Source: Pelagibacterales bacterium MED-G43 | GTDB lineage: Bacteria; Pseudomonadota; Alphaproteobacteria; Pelagibacterales; Pelagibacteraceae | Length of the DNA: 22,305 nucleotides | Assembly: GCA_002457475.1 (NCBI GenBank) | Contig: NTJK01000005.1 | Coordinates: 1-22,305 of the forward strand | Direction: 5' to 3' | Shown here: piece by piece, positions 1-7,711 of the stretch | Layout of the letters: each line of letters starts with the position of its first letter | How positions within the stretch are numbered: position 1 is the stretch's first letter | Position numbers and translations under genes: made by a program | Notes under the pieces: model-generated | What the model saw: the letters and a program-made list of their open reading frames with translations, nothing else | Database searches by the model: none | Told to the model about the DNA's origin: nothing

Positions 1-347
1 TTTAATCCATTTTTTCTCAGTGTTTCAGCAAATGTTTTTACTCTACCGTGATATTTATATTCACCTCTATCAAAGTAAACATCGCTTATATTTTTTTCTT
101 TTGCTCTTTTTGCTAAAACTTCACCGATTAAACTTGATTTATCCATTTTTTTTATTTTTTTACTTTTTATTTCCTTTTCTATAGAAGAGGCTGAAACAAG
201 TGTTTTCTTTTGTTTATCATCTATTATTTGTGCGGACAAATTATTTAAAGATTTAGACACGCTAATCCTGTATCTATTGACGTTAACACTCTTTAATTTT
301 TTTCTATTTCTTAATTTTCTTTTTACCTTATGATTTATTTTTTTCAT
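1..347 (-). CDS. rplR: 50S ribosomal protein L18 (3' end cut by window edge)
   Basis: L18 binds 5S rRNA together with L5 and anchors it in the central protuberance of the large subunit. Translating down from the ATG at 345-347 gives about 115 residues. They start [17 protein letters not shown] and include the family-typical stretches [23 protein letters not shown] and, at the end, [10 protein letters not shown]. The family usually stops two to five residues after this GL, so only the last few codons should be missing. The N-terminus is very rich in Lys and Arg, as expected for rRNA binding. The start overlaps the rplF stop by one base (TAATG), and a GAGGG sequence lies upstream within the rplF tail. 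The next genes of a standard spc operon (rpsE, rpmD, rplO, secY) would lie to the left, outside the window. Confidence 0.96.
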   Translation of the reverse strand, partial: MKKINHKVKRKLRNRKKLKSVNVNRYRISVSKSLNNLSAQIIDDKQKKTLVSASSIEKEIKSKKIKKMDKSSLIGEVLAKRAKEKNISDVYFDRGEYKYHGRVKTFAETLRKNGL

Positions 348-889
348 TATTTCTTTTTACCCTCTTTTCTCAAGACAAATTGTCCTTTTTCTTTTATTCC
401 TTTAGCTTTATATGGTTCTACTGGTTTAAAGCTTTTAATATCTGCAGCAATTTTAGATACTAATTCTTTATCAACACCGCTTATTTTTATTATTGTTTGT
501 TTTTCAACTGCAATTTTTATCTCCTTTGGAATTTTGAAATTAACATCGTGGCTAAAACCTATTTGTAAATTTAATGTTTCCCCTTTTAGATTGGCTCTAA
601 AGCCAACACCACTTAATTCTAATATTTTCTCATGTCCTGTAGAAACTCCTGTAACCGCATTATTAATTAGACTTCTGTATGTGCCCCACATAATTGATGT
701 TTTTTTATTAATTTTCTTTTCGAGCGGTAGTAATTGAAATTCACTTTCAATTAATTTTGATGAAAAAACTTTATCATTTATTGAAAGTTTTTTTGTTCCT
801 TTAGGACCGGTAATAGTTAGATCACCACCCTCAATTTTTATTGATGAGTCTTTGGGTATCAAAATATTTTTTTTACCAATTTTAGACAT
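347..889 (-). CDS. rplF: 50S ribosomal protein L6
   Basis: L6 is a two-domain rRNA-binding protein at the base of the L7/L12 stalk, next to the sarcin-ricin loop where EF-G and EF-Tu act. The 180 residues match the usual bacterial length (about 177-180). The start [12 protein letters not shown] and the C-terminal signature [13 protein letters not shown] are family hallmarks; many bacteria have KGKG where this protein has KAKG. The protein ends in a Lys-rich tail, EGKKK. The start overlaps the rpsH stop by one base (TAATG), with AAGGTG (895-900) five bases upstream inside the last rpsH codons. Its own stop overlaps the rplR start in the same way, so translation is probably coupled on both sides. 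Confidence 0.98.
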   Translation of the reverse strand: MSKIGKKNILIPKDSSIKIEGGDLTITGPKGTKKLSINDKVFSSKLIESEFQLLPLEKKINKKTSIMWGTYRSLINNAVTGVSTGHEKILELSGVGFRANLKGETLNLQIGFSHDVNFKIPKEIKIAVEKQTIIKISGVDKELVSKIAADIKSFKPVEPYKAKGIKEKGQFVLRKEGKKK

Positions 890-1287
890 TAAAACACCTT
901 ACAAATAATTTCTCCACCAACGTTATTTTTTCTGGCCTCCGCGTCGCTCATGACACCTTTAGGTGTAGATAAAATCGCTAAACCTAAACCATTCATAACT
1001 TTTGGAATGCTAGTTGCTCTTGAATATACTCTTCTTCCGGGTTTTGAAATTCTCTTTATTTCTTTAATTACTGGATCTCCCTCATAATATTTAAGTGATA
1101 TCTTTAAACTTGTCTTATTGTTTTCTGTCTTTTCAATAAAAAAGTCTTTTATATATCCTTCATTTTTAAGAATTTCTAAAATATTTTTCCTAAAATTTGA
1201 TGATGGAATTTCAATAGAATTTAGTGATCTCATTTGACCATTTCTAATTCTTGAAAACATATCTCCAATTGGGTCTGTAAAAGTCAT
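889..1287 (-). CDS. rpsH: 30S ribosomal protein S8
   Basis: S8 binds helix 21 of 16S rRNA early in small-subunit assembly; in E. coli it also represses translation of the spc operon mRNA at the rplE start. The 132 residues are the normal length. They begin TDPIGDMFSRIRNGQ and end in the S8 signature STPKGVMSDAEARKNNVGGE followed by IICKVF. The start follows rpsN by 8 nt, with AGGAG at 1293-1297 overlapping the rpsN TAG stop. The overlap of the stop with the rplF start implies coupled translation. Whether S8 autoregulates here cannot be told from the window; no S8-like rRNA mimic was recognised by eye. Confidence 0.98.
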   Translation of the reverse strand: MTFTDPIGDMFSRIRNGQMRSLNSIEIPSSNFRKNILEILKNEGYIKDFFIEKTENNKTSLKISLKYYEGDPVIKEIKRISKPGRRVYSRATSIPKVMNGLGLAILSTPKGVMSDAEARKNNVGGEIICKVF

Positions 1288-1292
1288 TTTTT

Positions 1293-1297
1293 CTCCT
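1293..1297 (-). promoter_or_regulatory. Shine-Dalgarno site of rpsH overlapping the rpsN stop codon
   Basis: On the minus strand the rpsN end reads TAGGAGAAAAAATG. The TAG stop (1296-1298) shares two bases with the AGGAG ribosome-binding site, which sits 5 nt before the rpsH ATG. A ribosome finishing rpsN would therefore be placed directly on the rpsH initiation site. Seen directly in the sequence; its use is inferred. Confidence 0.75.
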
Positions 1298-1601
1298 ACC
1301 AGCTTGATTTTGTTATTCCAGGAATTTTACCAGCAGACGCCATGTCTCTGAGTGCTATTCTGGATATTCTTAATTTTCTATATACACCATGTGGTCTTCC
1401 TGAGACTTCACATCTATTCCTAATTCTAATTTTTGCAGAATTCTTTGGAAGTTTGTTTAGTTTTAATTGAGCTTCAAATCTTTCTGATAATTCTAATTTT
1501 CTATTATTAATTATCTTTTTTAAAGCAGCTCTTTTTTTTGCATACTTTTTTACTAATTTTATTCTTTTTAAATTTTTTTGTACTGCACTTGTTTTTGCCA
1601 T
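1296..1601 (-). CDS. rpsN: 30S ribosomal protein S14, long zinc-free type
   Basis: S14 sits in the head of the small subunit near the decoding side, contacting S3, S10 and S19. The 101-residue length and the sequence [18 protein letters not shown], with a single Cys and no CxxC pairs, mark the long zinc-independent (C-minus) form, as in E. coli, rather than the short zinc-binding form. The C-terminal KSSW is typical. The gene lies 8 nt after rplE, with an AAGGA sequence just before the ATG. Its position between rplE and rpsH is the standard spc order. Confidence 0.98.
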   Translation of the reverse strand: MAKTSAVQKNLKRIKLVKKYAKKRAALKKIINNRKLELSERFEAQLKLNKLPKNSAKIRIRNRCEVSGRPHGVYRKLRISRIALRDMASAGKIPGITKSSW

Positions 1602-1609
1602 CTTTTTCC

Positions 1610-2158
1610 TTAGTTTTTATTTTCGTTTAATGGGAAATTAAATTCTTTTAAAAGTTCTAACGTTCCCTCTTTACTTTTACTTGATGTTACAATAGCTACA
1701 TCTAATCCTCTTATTTTATCTACTTTATCAAAATTTACTTCTGGAAATACGATATGTTCCTTTATTCCAAATGAATAATTAAATGAATTATCTATTCCTT
1801 TTGATGAAAGACCTCTAAAATCTTTTATTCTTGGTAGTGCGATATTTACCAACCTATCTATAAATTCATACATCTTTTGTGAGCGCAGTGTAACCTTGAC
1901 ACCTGCGTTAGATCCTTTTCTTGTTTTAAAATTAGATATAGATTTTTTAAACTTAGTTATAACTGGTTTCTGCCCAGCAATTAGAGCCATATCATCTGCG
2001 CAAGCTTTAAGTTTTTTACCGTCTGACGCATCCTCTCCAAGGCCCATATTTAATATAATCTTTTCTATCTTTGGTACATCGTGTCTATTCTTAAGAGATA
2101 ATTTGCTCATTAATTTTGACACTATCTCCTTATCATATGTAATTTTTAATCTAGACAT
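1610..2158 (-). CDS. rplE: 50S ribosomal protein L5
   Basis: L5 binds 5S rRNA with L18 and contacts the P-site tRNA and the small-subunit head through bridge B1b. The 182 residues agree with the family length (about 179-185). Recognisable stretches are [15 protein letters not shown] near residues 29-43, [19 protein letters not shown], and the C-terminal [20 protein letters not shown] followed by FNFP. The start overlaps the rplX stop by one base (TAATG). In E. coli the rplE start region is the S8 repressor site; I did not see an equivalent hairpin here, but this was not tested by folding. Confidence 0.98.
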   Translation of the reverse strand: MSRLKITYDKEIVSKLMSKLSLKNRHDVPKIEKIILNMGLGEDASDGKKLKACADDMALIAGQKPVITKFKKSISNFKTRKGSNAGVKVTLRSQKMYEFIDRLVNIALPRIKDFRGLSSKGIDNSFNYSFGIKEHIVFPEVNFDKVDKIRGLDVAIVTSSKSKEGTLELLKEFNFPLNENKN

Positions 2159-2409
2159 TATTTTTTACTCACTGTTTTTTTTTCATTTTTTTTTAAGTCT
2201 ATATTCTTCACATTTGACTGGTGGATAAAGCTTTCTTTAGTAATAATTCCACCTTTGTTTTCTTTAGTTGGTTTTGTATGTCTTTTAATCATATTTATCG
2301 ATTTAATTTTAACTCGATTTGATTTTCTATTTAATTCTAATATCTCGCCTGTTTTACCTTTATCTTTTCCAGAAATGACTTTTACTTGCGTGCCTTTTTT
2401 TAATATCAT
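2158..2409 (-). CDS. rplX: 50S ribosomal protein L24 (short form)
   Basis: L24 initiates assembly of the large subunit by binding the 5' end of 23S rRNA near the exit tunnel. The protein has 83 residues against the usual 100-105. The KOW-type segment VKVISGKDKGKTGEILELN (about residues 9-27) and the following NMIKRHTKPT are intact, but the second half is reduced to a short Lys-rich tail (LKKNEKKTVSKK). Most bacterial L24 proteins carry about 20 more residues there. The shortening looks natural, because the stop is the TAATG junction with rplE rather than a frameshift remnant. The start is the ATG with a full GGAGGT 8 nt upstream. Confidence 0.95.
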   Translation of the reverse strand: MILKKGTQVKVISGKDKGKTGEILELNRKSNRVKIKSINMIKRHTKPTKENKGGIITKESFIHQSNVKNIDLKKNEKKTVSKK

Positions 2410-2410
2410 T

Positions 2411-2779
2411 TTAAAGTACCTCCGGTGCTAGAGAAATAATTTTTGTATGACCTCTTGTTCTAAGCTCTCTTGTTACAGGCCCGAATATTCTTGTTCCTAT
2501 AGGCTCACCTTTGTCATCAGTTAAAACAACTGCATTTTTATCAAATTGAACTTTTGAACCATCATCTCTATAAATTTCTTTTCTTGTTCTAACAACTACA
2601 GCTTTATGTACAGCGCCTTTTTTTACTTTGCCTTTTGGAATTGCGTCCTTAACACTTATTACAATAATATCGCCGACAGAAGCATATCTTCTTTTTGATC
2701 CTCCTAATACCTTAATGCATTCAACTCTTTTTGCCCCTGTGTTATCGGCGACTGTTAACTCTGTTTGAATTTGTATCAT
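2411..2779 (-). CDS. rplN: 50S ribosomal protein L14
   Basis: L14 lies at the subunit interface, forms bridges with 16S rRNA and is the docking site of the silencing factor RsfS. The 122-residue protein from the ATG at 2777-2779 begins [20 protein letters not shown], exactly where L14 normally starts, and ends [13 protein letters not shown]. An in-frame ATG 45 bases further upstream would add 15 residues encoded inside rpsQ; I rejected it because the family starts at MIQ and the downstream ATG makes the common TAATG overlap with rpsQ. The last codons, for PEV, contain the ribosome-binding site of rplX. In the standard organisation this is the first gene of the spc block; here it runs on directly from rpsQ without a promoter-sized gap. 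Confidence 0.98.
   Translation of the reverse strand: MIQIQTELTVADNTGAKRVECIKVLGGSKRRYASVGDIIVISVKDAIPKGKVKKGAVHKAVVVRTRKEIYRDDGSKVQFDKNAVVLTDDKGEPIGTRIFGPVTRELRTRGHTKIISLAPEVL
2418..2423 (-). promoter_or_regulatory. Consensus Shine-Dalgarno of rplX inside the rplN coding end
   Basis: The minus strand reads GGAGGT, then 8 nt, then the rplX ATG at 2409. It lies within the rplN codons for Pro-Glu-Val just before the stop. This is the most complete anti-16S match I noticed in the window and supports the chosen rplX start. Confidence 0.8.
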
Positions 2780-3006
2780 TATTCCATTACCTGCCAAGTT
2801 TTCTTTTTTGAAAAAGGTTTGCACTCAATTATTGAAACTTTTTGACCTTCTTTAAATTTATTTTTTTCATCATGTGCATGATATTTTTTAGATCTTTTTA
2901 TAACCTTTTCATAAAATGGGTGTTTAAATTTTCTAATGACCTCAACAACAACGGTTTTATTATTTTTCGCACTAGTAATAGTTCCTTTTAAAATTTTTTT
3001 AGTCAT
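2779..3006 (-). CDS. rpsQ: 30S ribosomal protein S17
   Basis: S17 is an OB-fold protein that binds the 5' domain of 16S rRNA as a primary assembly protein. The 75 residues are slightly shorter than the usual 80-87. Typical features are [18 protein letters not shown] at the N-terminus, the [10 protein letters not shown] loop and the end [18 protein letters not shown]. It starts within rpmC through a four-base ATGA overlap and ends on a TAATG junction with rplN, so it is tightly coupled on both sides. Confidence 0.97.
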   Translation of the reverse strand: MTKKILKGTITSAKNNKTVVVEVIRKFKHPFYEKVIKRSKKYHAHDEKNKFKEGQKVSIIECKPFSKKKTWQVME

Positions 3007-3191
3007 TTTGTGTTTTTAATAGTTGTATATAATCTAGCAATGTCTTTTTTTATCTCATTATATTGTGCTGGGTTATTAATTTGATTGTTAATCTTTTTAA
3101 ACCTTATATTAAACAAATCCTTTTTTAGCATTAAAATTTTTTTCCCAGCTTGATCTTTAGTAAGTTTTTTATATTCTTTTTTTTTAGTCAT
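3003..3191 (-). CDS. rpmC: 50S ribosomal protein L29
   Basis: L29 is a small helical protein beside L23 at the tunnel exit, part of the docking site for trigger factor and SRP. The 62 residues are the usual size. The conserved core can be read as [14 protein letters not shown] followed by [12 protein letters not shown]. The start overlaps the rplP stop (TAATG), and the last four bases overlap the rpsQ start (ATGA). Identity rests on both sequence and its fixed place between rplP and rpsQ. Confidence 0.96.
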   Translation of the reverse strand: MTKKKEYKKLTKDQAGKKILMLKKDLFNIRFKKINNQINNPAQYNEIKKDIARLYTTIKNTK

Positions 3192-3595
3192 TATCTTTTC
3201 ACAAATTTTGTTTTGATAGGTAATTTTGCTGAAGCTTTATATAGAGCTTCTCTAGCAACTTCTTCACTTACGCCATCGATTTCAAAAATAATCCTCCCTG
3301 GTTTTACTCTACAAGCATAATATTCTGGTGAACCTTTACCTTTACCCATTCTTACCTCAGTTGGTTTTTTTGAAACTGGAATATTTGGGAAAATTCTTGT
3401 CCAAACTTTACCAGTTCTTTTCATATATCTTGTTAAGGCAACTCTTGCAGCTTCAATTTGTTTACCTATAATTCTTTCAGGTTGAATAGCTTTTAAACCA
3501 AATTGTCCGTAATTTAGTTTTACAGCTCTAGCAGCATTACCATGAATCCTGCCTTTAAATGCTTTTCTGTATTTAGTTCTGACTGGCTGTAGCAT
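3191..3595 (-). CDS. rplP: 50S ribosomal protein L16
   Basis: L16 organises the A-site region of the large subunit. The 134 residues start [16 protein letters not shown], which is diagnostic, and contain the conserved VRMGKGKG at about residues 81-88. Arg82 there aligns with the arginine hydroxylated by the oxygenase RoxA/YcfD in E. coli, although nothing in this window shows that such an enzyme is present. The C-terminus [12 protein letters not shown] is also typical. The first 23 nt overlap the 3' end of rpsC in another frame, the longest overlap in the window. Confidence 0.98.
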   Translation of the reverse strand: MLQPVRTKYRKAFKGRIHGNAARAVKLNYGQFGLKAIQPERIIGKQIEAARVALTRYMKRTGKVWTRIFPNIPVSKKPTEVRMGKGKGSPEYYACRVKPGRIIFEIDGVSEEVAREALYKASAKLPIKTKFVKR

Positions 3596-4259
3596 TCTTT
3601 ACCCTTTCTTTTTTTTCTTTTTCGACATCTTTTGCCATTAATTCACCTTTATAAATCCAAACTTTAACTCCTATAATTCCATATGTTGTAAGTGCTTCTG
3701 CAAAACCATAATCTATATCTGCTCTAAGCGTATGTGATGGTATACTACCTTCTCTTAACCATTCAGTTCTAGCTATCTCATTACCCGCTAATCTTCCACT
3801 TAACATCACCTTGATGCCTTTTGCATTCAATCTCATCGCAGATTGCATAGCTCTCTTCATGGCTCTTCTATAAGCCACACGTTTTACTAGTTGTTGAGCA
3901 ATATTTTCAGCTACTAAATTTGAGTTTAATTCTGGTTTTTTTATTTCTTTGATATTCACATTTACATCACCATCTGTGATTTTCATGATATTTTTTTTGA
4001 TTTTTTCTATGTCAGCACCTTTTTTACCAATTACGAAACCTGGTCTTGATGTATGAATCGAAACTGTGCATTTTTTTGACGAACGTTCAATAATAATTTC
4101 TGAAACGCCAGAATTAGTAATATTTTTTTTTATGTAATTTCTTATTTTGAAGTCCTCTATTAAATATTTGCCAAAATCCTTCTTTTTAGCAAACCACGTT
4201 GAGTCCCATCCTCTATTAATTCCTAATCTTAATCCAATAGGATTTATTTTTTGTCCCAT
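3573..4259 (-). CDS. rpsC: 30S ribosomal protein S3
   Basis: S3 forms part of the mRNA entry tunnel and the ribosomal helicase together with S4 and S5. The 228 residues start [21 protein letters not shown] type II KH domain follows, with its GxxG loop seen as GKKG at residues 78-81 ([16 protein letters not shown]), then the C-terminal S3 domain with AEGS-type residues [18 protein letters not shown]. The tail is short and polar (NATASQN). A long AAGGTGAG match (4266-4273) lies 6 nt before the start within the rplV end, and the start itself overlaps the rplV stop as TAATG. Confidence 0.98.
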   Translation of the reverse strand: MGQKINPIGLRLGINRGWDSTWFAKKKDFGKYLIEDFKIRNYIKKNITNSGVSEIIIERSSKKCTVSIHTSRPGFVIGKKGADIEKIKKNIMKITDGDVNVNIKEIKKPELNSNLVAENIAQQLVKRVAYRRAMKRAMQSAMRLNAKGIKVMLSGRLAGNEIARTEWLREGSIPSHTLRADIDYGFAEALTTYGIIGVKVWIYKGELMAKDVEKEKKERVKNATASQN

Positions 4260-4627
4260 TATTTACTCACCTTCTTTTCCTTTTTTTCCTCTAAAACAAT
4301 AGTAATTCTACTGAATGGTTTTTTTATTGGACTGGCCCTTCCTTTAGCTCTGGGCCTGAATCTTTTCATAACAAGAGACTTGCCAACATAGGCTTCTTTT
4401 ACAAAAAGATTATCAATATCAAATTGATAGTTATTTTCAGCATTAGATATGGCAGATTTTACTGTTTTACTTACTTCTTTTGCTATTCTTTTTCTTGAAA
4501 ATTCTAAATCTCTCAAGGCAATATCTGCTTTTTTTCCTTTAATAAAATTACACACAAGTGCTAATTTTCTAGGACTAGTCCTAATATTTTTATTAATAGC
4601 TTTAACAATAGAAGTATTTTTTTCCAT
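4259..4627 (-). CDS. rplV: 50S ribosomal protein L22
   Basis: L22 lines the nascent-peptide exit tunnel with an extended beta-hairpin, one side of the constriction where stalling peptides and macrolides act. The 122 residues include the globular start [20 protein letters not shown] and the hairpin/C-terminal stretch [20 protein letters not shown]. The hairpin looks complete; I see no deletion of the type linked to macrolide resistance. The C-terminal [10 protein letters not shown] encodes the strong ribosome-binding site of rpsC. Both ends are TAATG junctions. Confidence 0.98.
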   Translation of the reverse strand: MEKNTSIVKAINKNIRTSPRKLALVCNFIKGKKADIALRDLEFSRKRIAKEVSKTVKSAISNAENNYQFDIDNLFVKEAYVGKSLVMKRFRPRAKGRASPIKKPFSRITIVLEEKKEKKVSK

Positions 4628-4941
4628 TATTTTTTATCTCCTGCTGGTTTTGCTGCAGCCGCAGGTGCTGCTGCTTTTTTATCTGCTGGGGTGTGACCTT
4701 TGAAAGTTCTAGTAGGTGCAAACTCTCCTAGTTTATGTCCAACCATTTCTTCTGAAACAGTAATTGGTATAAATGTTTTGCCATTATGAATCATAAAACT
4801 ATGACCTATAAAATCAGGTATTATTGTCGAATGTCTTGACCAAGTCTTAATTGGTTTTTTGTTAGGTTCATTTTTAAGTTTATCAATTTTTTTTAATAAA
4901 CTTGGGTGAACAAAAGGTCCTTTCCAAACAGATCTAGCCAT
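4627..4941 (-). CDS. rpsS: 30S ribosomal protein S19 with Ala/Lys-rich C-terminal extension
   Basis: S19 sits in the small-subunit head with S13 and contacts the large subunit across the A-site finger bridge. The core, residues 1 to about 83, is canonical: [18 protein letters not shown], then [17 protein letters not shown] and [16 protein letters not shown]. After this the protein carries a low-complexity tail, [19 protein letters not shown], bringing the length to 104 residues against the usual 91-93. The tail codons are much richer in G and C than the neighbourhood. The AGGAGA encoded by its last PAGD codons is the ribosome-binding site of rplV. Start and stop both form TAATG overlaps. Confidence 0.97.
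   Translation of the reverse strand: MARSVWKGPFVHPSLLKKIDKLKNEPNKKPIKTWSRHSTIIPDFIGHSFMIHNGKTFIPITVSEEMVGHKLGEFAPTRTFKGHTPADKKAAAPAAAAKPAGDKK
4637..4642 (-). promoter_or_regulatory. Shine-Dalgarno of rplV inside the S19 tail
   Basis: The minus strand reads AGGAGA, then 9 nt including the rpsS stop, then the rplV ATG (TAATG junction at 4627). It is encoded by the Ala-Gly-Asp codons of the extra S19 tail, so part of the tail may be kept for its RNA sequence rather than for protein function. The site is seen directly; the explanation is inference. Confidence 0.7.
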
Positions 4942-5774
4942 TATTTTTTCCTTTTCTTCCTTCTAGTTATAATAAGTTTATCACTTCTCTGCGGTCTTCT
5001 TGTTTTTAAACCTTTTGCTGATTGTCCCCATGGAGAAACAGGACTTCTTCCTCCAGAAGTTTTACCTTCACCGCCACCATGTGGGTGGTCCACAGGGTTC
5101 ATTGCAACACCTCTTGTTTGAGGACGTTTTCCTCTCCATCTATTTCTTCCTGCTTTACCAATTTTAACATTTTTTTGATCTGGATTTGAAACTATTCCTA
5201 TTGTTCCAGTGCAAGCACTATTAACTTTCCTTGTTTCACCTGAAGATAATTTTAATATAGCGTAATCTCCATCATATCCTGATAGAGTTATAGAAGATCC
5301 AGCGGATCTAGCGAGTTTACCGCCGTTACCAGGAATTAACTCAACATTATGTATAGAAGTGCCTGGTGGTATATCTTTAAGCTCTAGAGAGTTGCCAGTC
5401 TTAATTTCTACATTTTTGCCAGCTTCAACTGTATCACCTATCTTTAAGCCTTGAGGTGAAATTATATAAGCTTTTTCTTTGTCTTCATATGTAATTAAAG
5501 CAATATAAGCGGTTCTATTAGGATCATATTCAATTCTATCGACAGTAGCTTTCATGTTTTTCTTTTTTCTAAAAAAATCAATAATTCTGAATTTGTGTTT
5601 TGAACCACCGCCCATATGTCTTGAGGTAATACGCCCTGCATTATTTCTACCGCCAGTAACATGTTGACCTCTAGTTAATGGCTTATATGATGAACCTTTC
5701 CATAAACTGCTCTTGTCTACAATTACTGTTCCTCTTGTAGTTTTTGTATAGGGTTTAAAAGTTTTTAATGCCAT
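4941..5774 (-). CDS. rplB: 50S ribosomal protein L2
   Basis: L2 is a core protein near the peptidyl-transferase centre that supports subunit association. The 277 residues are standard. The N-terminal OB-like part includes [20 protein letters not shown] (about 35-54). The C-terminal hallmark [17 protein letters not shown] places the conserved histidines at about 230 and 232, the former corresponding to His229 of E. coli. The Arg/Lys tail RRKKRKK encodes an AAGGA-type ribosome-binding site for rpsS, whose start overlaps the rplB stop. The start is 2 nt after rplW. Confidence 0.99.
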   Translation of the reverse strand: MALKTFKPYTKTTRGTVIVDKSSLWKGSSYKPLTRGQHVTGGRNNAGRITSRHMGGGSKHKFRIIDFFRKKKNMKATVDRIEYDPNRTAYIALITYEDKEKAYIISPQGLKIGDTVEAGKNVEIKTGNSLELKDIPPGTSIHNVELIPGNGGKLARSAGSSITLSGYDGDYAILKLSSGETRKVNSACTGTIGIVSNPDQKNVKIGKAGRNRWRGKRPQTRGVAMNPVDHPHGGGEGKTSGGRSPVSPWGQSAKGLKTRRPQRSDKLIITRRKKRKK

Positions 5775-5776
5775 TA

Positions 5777-6070
5777 TTAAATTCCAGTAGTTAGATCTAT
5801 ACTTTGACCTTTTTTAAGTGTTATTATTGCTTTTTTATACCCACTTTTGATAGATTTTTTTCCTTGCTTCATTTTTAGTTTAGATTTTTGATTAATAATA
5901 TTTACTTTTATTACATTAACTTTAAACAATTTTTCTATATTTTTTTTTATAGTTTTCTTGTTTGCTTTTTCATGTACTTTAAAAACAGTTTTATTTTGTT
6001 CTGATAAAATTGTAGCTTTTTCAGTGATAATTGGATTTCTAATTGAATCTATATGATTAATTTTTTTCAT
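5777..6070 (-). CDS. rplW: 50S ribosomal protein L23
   Basis: L23 is at the tunnel exit and is the main docking site for trigger factor and SRP. The 97 residues have the family signature IRNPIITEKATILSE near the N-terminus and KANKKTIKKNIEKLFKVNVIK in the middle. The start region lies inside the 3' end of rplD with a 14-nt overlap. I kept this ATG because the next in-frame Met would remove the conserved ITEKAT segment. The product is very Lys-rich, in keeping with the low G+C of the genome. Confidence 0.97.
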   Translation of the reverse strand: MKKINHIDSIRNPIITEKATILSEQNKTVFKVHEKANKKTIKKNIEKLFKVNVIKVNIINQKSKLKMKQGKKSIKSGYKKAIITLKKGQSIDLTTGI

Positions 6071-6692
6071 TTAGCACCCTTTCTTGAATTTTTTTTACAG
6101 ATGAAGACGTCATTATTACGTTTTTATACTTAAATAAATCGTAAATATTAGTACCTTCTTCTTTTATCAATTTTACATTTTTAATGTTTCGTGCAGACTT
6201 ATCTATGTTTTTCATTGAATCGTTATCAGAAATAATTAGGACATTCGCCAATTTATTTTTGACGAGAAACTTATTGAACTCTTTTGTTTTTTTAATTTCT
6301 TTTTTTACATCTGCTAATATATGTAAATTCTTATCTAAATTCTTTTTTGATAATGTTTGAGCAAGAGCTAGTTTTCTTACTTTTTTGTTAATTTTTTTTA
6401 CTTTGTAAACAGAACCTTTTGGACCATGAGCAACACCGCCTCCAACAAATAATGGGGCTTTTTTACTAGCATGTCTTGCGCCACCACCTCCCTTTTGAGG
6501 AACTATCTTTTTTGTAGAACCTCTTATCTCGTTTCTTTGCTTTGTTTTAGCAACTCTAGGTTTTGCATGATTCAATTGCCAATCAATAACAAACTTAATT
6601 AATTTGTGATTTACTTTTAATTTCACTAATTTGTCTGAAATCTCTATCGATTCTGCTTTAGCTCCATCAATGCTTAAAAGAGGAAATTTCAT
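6057..6692 (-). CDS. rplD: 50S ribosomal protein L4
   Basis: L4 reaches into the exit tunnel with a long loop and, in E. coli, also represses the S10 operon by transcription attenuation and translation. The 211 residues include the tunnel loop region RVAKTKQRNEIRGSTKKIVP (about 47-66), followed by KGGGGARHASKKAPLFVGGG and HGPKG. The loop is complete. The C-terminal half, with LIISDNDSMKNIDKSARNI, is the usual Rossmann-like part. The ATG directly follows the rplC stop (TAAATG). No S10 leader exists here because rpsJ is only 2 nt from fusA, so the E. coli style of L4 control is unlikely. Confidence 0.97.
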   Translation of the reverse strand: MKFPLLSIDGAKAESIEISDKLVKLKVNHKLIKFVIDWQLNHAKPRVAKTKQRNEIRGSTKKIVPQKGGGGARHASKKAPLFVGGGVAHGPKGSVYKVKKINKKVRKLALAQTLSKKNLDKNLHILADVKKEIKKTKEFNKFLVKNKLANVLIISDNDSMKNIDKSARNIKNVKLIKEEGTNIYDLFKYKNVIMTSSSVKKIQERVLNEKN

Positions 6693-7397
6693 TTATTTTT
6701 TTCCTTTCTTAGCTGCGGCTGCTTTAACTTTTGCTTCATGTTTCTCTTTAATTGTTTTTCTCGTAACATTTTTTACAGACTCTCTTAAATATACTGTTGA
6801 GTTTTTTGATCCAGGTATTGAACCCTTTAAATATAACAAATTATTTTCTAAATCTGATTTCACAACTTCTAAATTTAACATTGTTCTTAATTTATCGCCC
6901 ATGTGACCAGCCATTTTTTTTCCCTTAAATACTTTACCTGGATCTTGCCTTTGACCAGTAGATCCATGCGATCTATGAGAAACTGATACACCGTGAGAAG
7001 CTCTTAGACCTCCAAAATTCCATCTTTTCATAACACCTGCAAAACCTTTTCCGACAGTTTTAGATCTAACATCTATAAATTTTTTATCTTTAAAAATTTC
7101 TAATCCTAATTCGTTACCCTCTTTATATTGATCGTTGTTTTCTACTCTAAATTCTTTAAGAATTTTTTTAGGTTCAGTATTTTTTTTAGCAAAATAACCT
7201 TTCATTTGTTTATTTAGTTTTGAATTTTTAAGTTTAAAGAACCCTAATTTAACAGCAGCGTAACCTCTTTTTTCTTTGGTTATTACGTCAAGAACCCTTC
7301 CTTTTTCAACTTTTATAACAGTTACAGGCACAGATTGTCCGCTTTCCATGAACTCTCTGGTCATTCCTATTTTTGTACCTATTAATCCAATGCTCAT
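6693..7397 (-). CDS. rplC: 50S ribosomal protein L3
   Basis: L3 nucleates large-subunit assembly and reaches to the peptidyl-transferase centre with its loop. The 234 residues begin SIGLIGTKIGMTREF and contain the conserved central loop RASHGVSVSHRSHGS and GQRQDPGKVFKGKKMAG (about 133-164), which includes the segment where the glutamine methylated by PrmB lies in E. coli. The C-terminus is extended by an Ala/Lys tail (EAKVKAAAAKKGKK, 221-234), longer than in most bacteria (usually 205-215 residues in total). The tail codons include AAGGA ahead of rplD. Confidence 0.98.
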   Translation of the reverse strand: MSIGLIGTKIGMTREFMESGQSVPVTVIKVEKGRVLDVITKEKRGYAAVKLGFFKLKNSKLNKQMKGYFAKKNTEPKKILKEFRVENNDQYKEGNELGLEIFKDKKFIDVRSKTVGKGFAGVMKRWNFGGLRASHGVSVSHRSHGSTGQRQDPGKVFKGKKMAGHMGDKLRTMLNLEVVKSDLENNLLYLKGSIPGSKNSTVYLRESVKNVTRKTIKEKHEAKVKAAAAKKGKK

Positions 7398-7400
7398 ATT

Positions 7401-7709
7401 TTAAATCTTTATCTCAATGTCCACACCTGAAGCCAAATCTAATTTCATTAAAGCTTCTACTGTTTGAGGTGTTGGTTCAATTATATCTATTAATCTTTTA
7501 TGTGTTCTTGACTCAAATTGTTCTCTACTTTTTTTATCTATATGTGGAGATCTTAAAACTGTATATCTCTCAATTCTTGTCGGCAGAGGAATTGGTCCTT
7601 TAACTTGTGCCCCAGTTCTTTTAGCAGTATTAACGATTTCCTCGGTAGATAAATCAAGGATTTTGTTATCATATGCTTTTAAATGTATTCTAATATTTTG
7701 ATTTTCCAT
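7401..7709 (-). CDS. rpsJ: 30S ribosomal protein S10 / NusE
   Basis: S10 is a head protein of the small subunit and, as NusE, the partner that links NusG-bound RNA polymerase to the ribosome and to antitermination complexes; nusG itself is encoded upstream in this window. The 102 residues are the normal length: [14 protein letters not shown], then [20 protein letters not shown] and [17 protein letters not shown]. The gene starts only 2 nt after fusA. In many bacteria a tuf gene lies between fusA and rpsJ, and in E. coli rpsJ begins its own operon with a long regulated leader; neither is present here. Confidence 0.99.
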   Translation of the reverse strand: MENQNIRIHLKAYDNKILDLSTEEIVNTAKRTGAQVKGPIPLPTRIERYTVLRSPHIDKKSREQFESRTHKRLIDIIEPTPQTVEALMKLDLASGVDIEIKI

Positions 7710-7711
7710 AT

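Noticed and set aside
2780..2824. Upstream in-frame start for rplN adding 15 residues
   Set aside because: L14 normally begins MIQ, and that ATG makes the TAATG junction seen throughout this region. The extra codons are rpsQ sequence.
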